From Haliclystus octoradiatus (taxonomy: Eukaryota; Cnidaria; Staurozoa; Stauromedusae; Haliclystidae), in NCBI GenBank assembly GCA_916610825.1, contig OU744453.1:4357845-4421844 (forward strand): DNA of 64,000 bases, read 5' to 3'. Shown here one piece after another: positions 39,801 to 48,800 of the stretch. A program made the translations under genes and the position numbers. Numbering within the stretch: the first letter of the stretch is position 1; the number at the start of each line of letters is the position of its first letter. A model generated the notes under the pieces. The model saw only the letters and a list, made by a program, of their open reading frames with translations. It did no database searches and was not told the DNA's origin.

Positions 39801-42800
39801 ATGTTCCGAAATCGGAGTAGGCAAAATGCCTTAATTTTGCAATTTGATTTATGGCATTCCCAGTAGAAACATGAAAGCGAGGCTGTCCTTTTTTAGTGTA
39901 ATCATGTGATTTAATTTGAGAGAAAAATATCAGGAATAGTAGCCTTGCATCATTTAGCACATATAATGTGCTTAAAATTTCTTTACTGTCACCATGTATC
40001 AAATTACCAAAACGAGGCTATATATGAAGATTAAACAAATCGACATAGAAAAACTAGAAAAACATATACAAAGTAAGTGAAAAATGTTATTCATTATATT
40101 TTAACATTCCACTAGCAGTATAGATCATGTAAATACTTTATTTATCTTATTTAGAAAATTTAATTAGGTAATATACATTGTTCACAATGAACAATTTTAG
40201 GCAAATGCATGGGGATATCATAGTCGCAATTATTTTTGACAGAAATTGACCATTACGATTTGATGATAGGCCTGAAGAAAAACAGCAGAAAATGATATCC
40301 AATAGAAATGTTAAATTAAATTAAACTAACGAACTAATACCTTTTACTTCTTGACAGGAAATCAATTAACTTTGTATATAGACTACAGTTATCCAGTCGT
40401 TTATGTTACTAATTTAGCCATGGAATGAAAATTGAACATGGAACTTCACCCAAAGGTTATGCCCAAAATGTTGACTATATCCTATACACATATACAATCA
40501 AACCTGCTATATAACAGCCATCTCTATACAGCGACCACCTGTCTAAAGTGGTCACTCTTGCAATGTCTTGAAATAGTATTTTCTATTAAATCAAAGATTG
40601 ATGAGCTTGGCTGTAGTTTTGGTGATTTCCTCTTTTTCAGTCCTTGGTTTCTCTGAGCAGACAAAGGAAGCTCGTATGGAGAAAATGGTCCATAGTCAAT
40701 GAACTCGTATGAATAGTCCATGAACAGTTCATGAACATTGTTATTGAATGCTCCCGACTTTTCATTTATTATAAATTATACAATTTATAAATTAATTCAG
40801 CAGCTCATGAACTGCTTATAAATTGTTCATGAAACTTTGCCATTTAACATTTATGAACTATTTTTCCACAGAAGATTTTTATACAACAGATTTGATACAT
40901 CCCCTGCAAAATGTTCAGGAGTTCAAAAGCTTAGAACAATTCATGAACTATTCAAAAACAGCTCATGAACCTTCACGGACAGTTCATAAACAATCCATGA
41001 AAACTTTGGACCATTTAACGTTCATGAACTGTTCATGGACTGTTCATTAACTCCTGAACTGTTTTTCGCAGGGATATTATGAAGAGCTGCCAAACACATA
41101 TTGTGAACCCTACAGTTTTACTCACTTGTATTCGAAGTTTCGAAAATATGTTAACCATTATTGATTAAAATGAATGGAGAGCTAATGGTCGGGGAAATTT
41201 GCAAATTTCAAAAGTGGCACAAATTATTTGCTTTATACAAGTTTCCTTTATCTGCTCAGACGAACCAAAAACTAGAAAAAGAGTAACTCACTAAAACTGC
41301 AGCCAAGCTCATCAATCTTCGATTCAATAGAAAATACTATTTCAGAACATTGCAAGAGTGACCACTTCAGACAGGTGGTCGCTGTATTGGGACGGCTGTT
41401 ATAACAGGTCCGATTGTATATGTATATAGTATATAGTTAACATTTTGGGCATAACCTTTAGATGAAGTTCCTGTGTTCAATTTTCATTCCATGGTTAAAT
41501 TAGTAACATAAACGAGTGGGTAACTGCAGTCTATACACGAAGTTGCATTGATTTCCTGTCGATGATTAATGAAGGTATTAGTTCTTTAGTTTAATTTAAT
41601 TTGACGTTTCTATTGCATATCTTATTCTGCTGTTTTTCTGCAGGCCTATCATCAAATCGTAATAGTCAATTTCTGTCAAAAATAATGGCGACCATGAACA
41701 TTCCTAGGCATTTGCCTGAGATTGTTCGTTGTGAACAATGTATATTACCTGGTTGTATTTTCTAAATAAGATAAATTAAGTATTTACATGATCTATACTG
41801 CTAGTAGAATGTTAAAATATAATGAATAACATTTTTCACTTACTGTATATATCTTTTTCTAGTTTTCCTATGTCGATTTGTTTAATCTTCATACATAGCC
41901 TCGTTTTTATAATTTGATACATAGTGACAGTAAAGAAATTTTAAGCACATTTTATGAGCTAAATGATGCAGGGCTATAATGTCTGATGGTATTCCTTCAA
42001 ATTAAATCACATGATTGCACTAAAAACTGGACAGCCTCGCTTTTATGTTTCTACTGGAATTGCCATAAATCAAATTGCGAAATTAAGGCATTTTGCCTAC
42101 TCCGATTTCGGAACATTTTGGATATGTTGTTGAGCATAAAATTTGACCCTGAAAAATGCTTCTGTTGCAATTTGTGTGAGGTTAAGGCTTATATTGGCTT
42201 AAAATGACTGTACTATAAAGTAATAGTTTCGAATTTCAGAGAATGACTCAGAACAAATAACAAACAGCATGTTTCTAAAATTTAACTTGAACTATAAGAA
42301 TGTAGCACATAATTTTCGTATGCCTTGAAATAACAAGTGAATAAAATAAAAAAATAATAATAGGTTCTATAGAGATGTAACTAATTAAACGATTGATTCT
42401 ATAGCCCAATAAGCAGAATATTAAAAATGATAGTGCTTCAATAAAATGTGATTATCGACTTGCACGCAATACAGAAATGACTTATGATTTCGCATTACAT
42501 TTTGTCGATCGATCCTATATTTTCCCGAATCCTGGTGAATTCAACATGCAGAAGGTAAAGTCACGCTCGAATGTAATATAATTGATTAGATTGTCATCCA
42601 CTGGTATATTTAAGATATTTGCGCAGGTGTTGGTGCTCATCTTTCTTTTCACACTCAAACCATGTTGAAATTGCACTGTGGGTCGAGGAGTAAATCCAAT
42701 TGCAGGAATGTCCTGCGCCCCAGTGACAAACTGTAGCACATCTTTCAAAGTTATAATAACCTCTTCTTCATTTAACTTTGACTTTACTCTTCCTTTTTCG

Positions 42801-45800
42801 ACGTTCTCGAGATACTGATTGAAATTAAACATCAATTTTACTTCCTGCGCATATCTGTTGCTTCCTTTTAAGTTATATTGGGGCTGAAATAGTTCATCCA
42901 GACTTTCAGCTGTTAAATCTCCCGATATTTGGAATAGTTTTCGGCAAATTTCAGGGTTCTCACGAATGAAGTCTAGAACATTACACGTTTTCAGTCCTTC
43001 AACGAATTGATTAATTTCAGTAATGGATGACAAGAGAATATAATGTAGACACATGCATCGGAAGAATTCATCTTTGTCAGTCAACGTCACAATTGGTTTC
43101 GAATATCCTGCTTCAAGTCTAAAATCACACTCGAAAGAGGCTATTTTTTTGAATTCTTTTTCATTTGTAATGATGTCCAGGCCTTCTAGAAACTCTCTGA
43201 CCTCTCTATTTGGGATTTCACTTATGCACGGTTCGATCTTTTCTATTTCTCCGTACAGAAGATACTCTACAATAGAATCCGAAAAGCATTTCGGGCCAGG
43301 AGATCCTTGTAAAATACCCATAGCTGTCAATTGCCCAAATGCTAAGAATTGCTTACTCTGTAAGTGAGAAATGTTATGTCTGAACACACCATTTTCTGAC
43401 AAGAGGTTTCTTCTAGCATCAGCTTGAACAAGGCAAAAAAACTCCCTTGAAGGTCCCCCCTGGTCTACAGCAGGCTCGCCAACAAACTGGACCTTAATTG
43501 GATGGTTCATTTCATCAAGACGACTTAATTTCAAGAGGGAGTCTTCCCAGACAGCGTTTCGTCTTACCTTGAAACGCTGAAATCCTTCATTAGTGTTCAA
43601 TTGTTTTCCCCTCAAATACAATAACTTTTCTTGTAAGACACTATCCGAAGAAAATGTTGATTGATCGTCATCCTCAGGTTGAAAATCATGGTCACTGTCA
43701 AATTGTATATGGTCATCAATATTATCACTCAGTAGAGCGGCGTATACATTCTGGTTAGAATGGTTGTCAGCATTAATGAGAATGTTGCTTGCCTCTTCTA
43801 GTGTTCCAGTACAAGTAACAGCATCCAATATCTCCTGCTCATTACTATTTGGAAATATTTCAGTAAGAAGTTTGACTGAATTTTCACTGGTAATGGGAGT
43901 GGTGCAAGTTGTAAGTGGTAATGGGAGTGGCTCAGTTGCGGCAAAGACATCACTGTTGGTGCTAGTACTAGCAATGGGACTCCGTTGATCATAACAGTCT
44001 GGTCGTACTAGCGTTTGTTGAGGCGAGCTGTCCGTAGTAACAATTGGACTTGCATTTGAAGTAGATGCAAACATTTCGAAATCAGCAAGCATCTCCTTAT
44101 ACTGCTTCAGGACCGCTCTTTCTATCAGAAAAAATGTTATTCTGTTATAATTTTTCCCGACGTCATCTTTATAAATGTTTAACTGAAATATCTTCGTTGG
44201 TTGTCCGGGCAAAGTTAATATCTCCGAGCCATCAGGATAGAGAAGGGTATATGGCACATTAGGCAAAAATAACTGGTCATGAGCAACATGCTTCTTGATC
44301 CCCATAGTCAAAATTTCAATCTTTTTGGCTGTCGGTGGGACACGCACGACCATAGTTTTGCCTTTTATTGATTTTAAATCATTTCCACTAATTTTCATCC
44401 GTCCAATATTTATGACCACCTCATTTGTTATAATTTTCTTTTTTTTTGAAGCTATTGTAATAGTGGATTGTCTATCCAAAGATACGCTTCTCCTGTAATC
44501 CTCAAAACTCGGCAACTTTAATGACGAAGGCAAAACATTTATATTACTCTCAGTAGCTCTCTCAGTTTCTCTCCGAACTGAACTGCCACAATTATGACAG
44601 AATTTACATCCATCTACTCTTAAATCTGAATTGCAATTTAAACACTTCATCTTTGACACTTTGATAATAGCTGCACCAGAAAAGAAATTATTAATAAGGT
44701 AGAGAAAAATATAGAATATTACAATATCAAGATTAAATCAGAAGCAAAACCGTGCAGTACATCACTTTTGGAGTTAACTATACACTAAAGATTTTCAAGT
44801 TTTAGGTTGGTCCAAGGTCAAATTACTAGCATTTGCGGTTACAATTGACGATCAAGTAATTTGAAGCCAACAAAAGGATATCTATCAATCACGATATTCT
44901 TTAGACGGTATTTTTGTGTGCGTATTGTGGGCTTTCTGTGCGCGTTGTGAGATCGCGTGCGTGTTGTGAGACCATGTCCCTGTTGTGTGTTTTCTGTGCG
45001 CGTTGTGGGCTTTCTGTGCGTGTTGTGGGGTAAACAGAAAATTCAACAGGCTGCATGGAGTCATGCGCAGTAGCATCCTGTCCCGTCTGATATTTTGGCC
45101 ACATCTGAATTAAATCTGAATCTCGCACGATTGACTGTACTGCGGTTTGATTTGTATTTCAAACTCAACTTGACTTTGAGATTTCTGATGGCTGCCAGAA
45201 AAATAGCGGTCTTGTCCGAAAGTAATGAGATTAAAGTTTCAAAATAACAGCTTTTGACAATAGTCATCGTCATATAATATAATTTGTGTGGATACAAAGT
45301 TCTTATCCTGGTCATCGTAGAATTCCAGTACAGTTGATGTAATATTTATCAATTATTTCCACGTCTACGTTGTTACTTATCAACGAACAGTCTAACAGAG
45401 ACAGAGTACACGGTGTATTTTTAAATAGCTAATATTGAATATTGGACAGGGTAAGGGAAGATATTTGAAAAATTAACATAAAGCATGGTGTAATCTAATT
45501 CAGCTTTGAATAGTAAGATATGATAATATCAATATAACATCAAAACATGAATAGATTGTACGCATAGAATAGGCTAGTCTATATTTTCTAAAGTCATTGA
45601 TCATAGACTAGCCTACCTTCAAATCATAGTCTATAACCTACATTAATCAGGAAAGTAAGGAAAGGAGCTCACTCAATCAGCTGCGGTAATAATTGATGAT
45701 AGTGAGGCTTAGTGATCCACTGTCTATGATATGATTATCATATATACATGTATTTATCAGCTTTAATTTTAATCAATTCATTGAATAAGAAATTGATTTT

Positions 45801-48800
45801 TTAAATCTTAATAATTCTCAAACACTCAATATATGTCAAAATGTTAGTTATGATATGATATGTTAATATAGTACTTCTCATCGATAAAATCTCTACCAAG
45901 CCACAGAGTTTTGAGTGAAACAAGTCAGTTGCAGTGTATTGCGCTGAAAGTCGTCATACCATAAACAATTATATTGAAGCTTCAAAACTAACAGCGTGCA
46001 GTATTAATCAATTCAGAAAATATCAATTATCTGAATTCCATAAAACAATGTAAATATTTAAAAATGCATGAATGAACGATAGGCTTTTAATCAATTTATT
46101 TCAATTTTAAAAACTACAAGTAGGCGTAACTGTAGTACTAGTATAGTTCAATGATAGCAAGAGCCAGTATATATGTTCATGTCATCTTGAAGCAAGACCA
46201 TACGCATTGAAGTGTGCATCAGATCGAATTTACACAAAATTGATTACGGGTATGAATGTTGTAATGATCCGATTCCAATCCGATTTGAAGAAATATGCCA
46301 ATTATAAATATAATCCGATTCGAAGCAAATAATTTGTAATTAATGTAAACTAATCCAAGTTTTTAATGTATAAATTTATGGGTGATTGCTTGATACAGTC
46401 TCACGCGCTTTAATCAGATATCTTTTAACTTGATGCTGGATATTCTGCGTTAGACACTTAGTTACTACTACTGTGATAAAATACAAAACTACCACACAGC
46501 AATAATAAATACCAGCATGAATAAATGTGACGTACTATCACTGTATGTCGTATAGCTGGCTTTGCTATAACAACAACTAATTGATATTCGAGACCCAATG
46601 GATAGTGAGCACAATGAAGGCTAAACTGTATCTAATTTATTATTCAATCTACACATAGACAACATAGATAGATTACAGGAATTATATAGGGTGCTGACAT
46701 GAGACAGTCACATACAGCACATCAAAATGATAATACAATACGTACAATGAATCAATAATCTTGATCATTTCCTTGAAGAAATTGTATAATTCATTTCACA
46801 TCAAACGTGTAATTGATGTACTAGAGAGTGGAATACTAGAGAGTGGAACATGAATGTCGCTATATGTACAAGAAGCGGTCAGTTGAGAGGAAACTAGAAC
46901 ACATTGATTAATCGCTACAAAGTACAAATACTCTTCCAAGTTTCAAAATCCAAAATCATCTGGAATCAATAAATACAAATTTTACCCAATCCAAAGACCT
47001 AAAATATCACTACCTGGATGCGATCCAATCTGATTGGATTTGCACATCTTTAATACGCAGGTGAAAAATAAATGAGGCTCAAAACTTTCAGAGGTTAAAT
47101 TTGTTATTCACAACTAACATATATATGTACTTTTGGAATGGTCAAATTCTTTAATTATTATATTTTCTTATTCGTAATTGACAATATTGTCACTTTAGTT
47201 TAACTTTCGTTGTGGGTTTGATTTTAAACACAGCCAAAAAGGTTGAAGGTTGTTCACTTAAATTATACCTGTCAGATATGACTCTGTGATAGTATGATTA
47301 ATGTAGGTTCTATTACAAAGTTTATATTATAGAGCGTATGATTTCTTCATTACTCAGAAATTTGGTCCTGGTGCTTTTAAGAACGTTTCTTTTAAATTTT
47401 ATTTCATTTTATTATTACAAAATATTTCATTAATTATTATCATATGATTTTCACATAGATATATCTTTGGTTGGTGCTACGCAAATAAGTAGGCCTATTC
47501 CCCTACGAAAAATTTGTTGAGTTCATGAACTATTCATGAACCTTAAATACAAGCCTGTTTTACACATTCTGGGCAGTAGTCACTTTTCTGAGAAGTTATT
47601 TTAAATGTAGTTTTTCAATTTGAATAGGCCTTTCAAGAAACATTAGAATAACTGTTGCGTTGAGTCGTTTCAACTTTTCAAAGTGCAGTACTATACATAC
47701 TGATCTTCATACTATACACTTATTTTTGTGCTGCTTTCAATTCTTCTTACTGACAATTTTTACAGCCTTGATAGTTTGGGCTGAACGTAGCTATATCTGG
47801 TTAAATGGCCTGTTTTTCATGAACAATTCATGAATATTTGTTGGTCCATTTAAAGTTCAAGAACTGTTATCACAGCCTGCATTTTGCGTATACTTTTACG
47901 GATTAACCAAAGACCAGCAGACTAGGTGGCAGCCATGGGCCTTGTGAGAGGATCAAAACAGACGGGAAAACTTGCACTAGCGCAAGTTAAATAGGCACGT
48001 TCTTTAAACATTCTTGAGCACGAGCTTTACTTAGCGTATACTTTAATTCTAATCATCGATAATATAAATGACACCAATGCCATGTATCCTTGTTCAGTAG
48101 ATTATGTAGGCAATCAAGGTGTTTTTGCATACTGTTGGTTCTCCCAGACGTCAGCACAGTTTCGAAATGATGGAAAACAAAGGCATCAAACAAAATCTTT
48201 CTTGTTTCTAGATGTAAACATCAAGTGAAACTTACTACTGTTGTGCAGGAACGTTTTCTAATTCATGATTGGTAAATTGATAGTTGTTATATGAGATCAA
48301 TTAATTTCGACAATACAGGCAAAGAGAAATTGCTCCATAATTATTGTTATCCTGTTTATGAATATATTTGTGAATAGGGCTAATTTGACTACCTTGAACA
48401 ACACACACTGAAAATACCCACGTGACAAGAGAGAGATTCAATACTCAGAGGGGGTGTAAGAGGAGAGTTTCAGACAAAATCGGTACAAAATTAGAAATGC
48501 ATTTGATTGATTCTGAAATGACTTAAAAGAAGGTAGCAGTGGAGACAGATTATCTACAAGACTCGAGTAACAATGGCTTCAAAGGTTTTGGTACAGCATT
48601 GTGCTGCCCAGGGTTGCACCCATGTAGCTTTTTCTGCTACAGTATTCCAGGACCACGCCAAACGCCTAGTCTTATTAAAATTAATTTGAAAACAATGGCC
48701 ACATATGCTCCTTTGCCAGAATTCATAGTGGTCACCTCTATGCAGCAGCCAACCGTCTACAGTGGTCACTCTTGGTATGCCTGAAATAGTATTTTCTATC

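Larger units (their letters stand above)
37338..45028. mobile_element. Two-gene transposon: DDE transposase plus HECT E3 ligase, minisatellite ends
   Basis: Convergent intronless genes (37875-39038 + and 42515-44650 -) lie between inverted arrays of about 20-bp units of the form CACAACACGCACAGAAARCC (37338-37543, and its complement at 44915-45028). Without the 2.5-kb palindrome the element would be about 5.2 kb. The true right end seems lost, because the right long-TIR copy starts immediately after the array, so no target duplication can be read. Association of the two genes in one element is inferred from their placement between matching inverted arrays. Superfamily is uncertain; an eukaryotic IS3-like (IS3EU) or related group is possible. 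Confidence 0.6.

Noticed and set aside
48539-48784. 81-codon open frame shared with 33289-33477
   Set aside because: Shared only because both lie in the duplicated long-TIR transposon; it spans a MITE fragment and has no domain.
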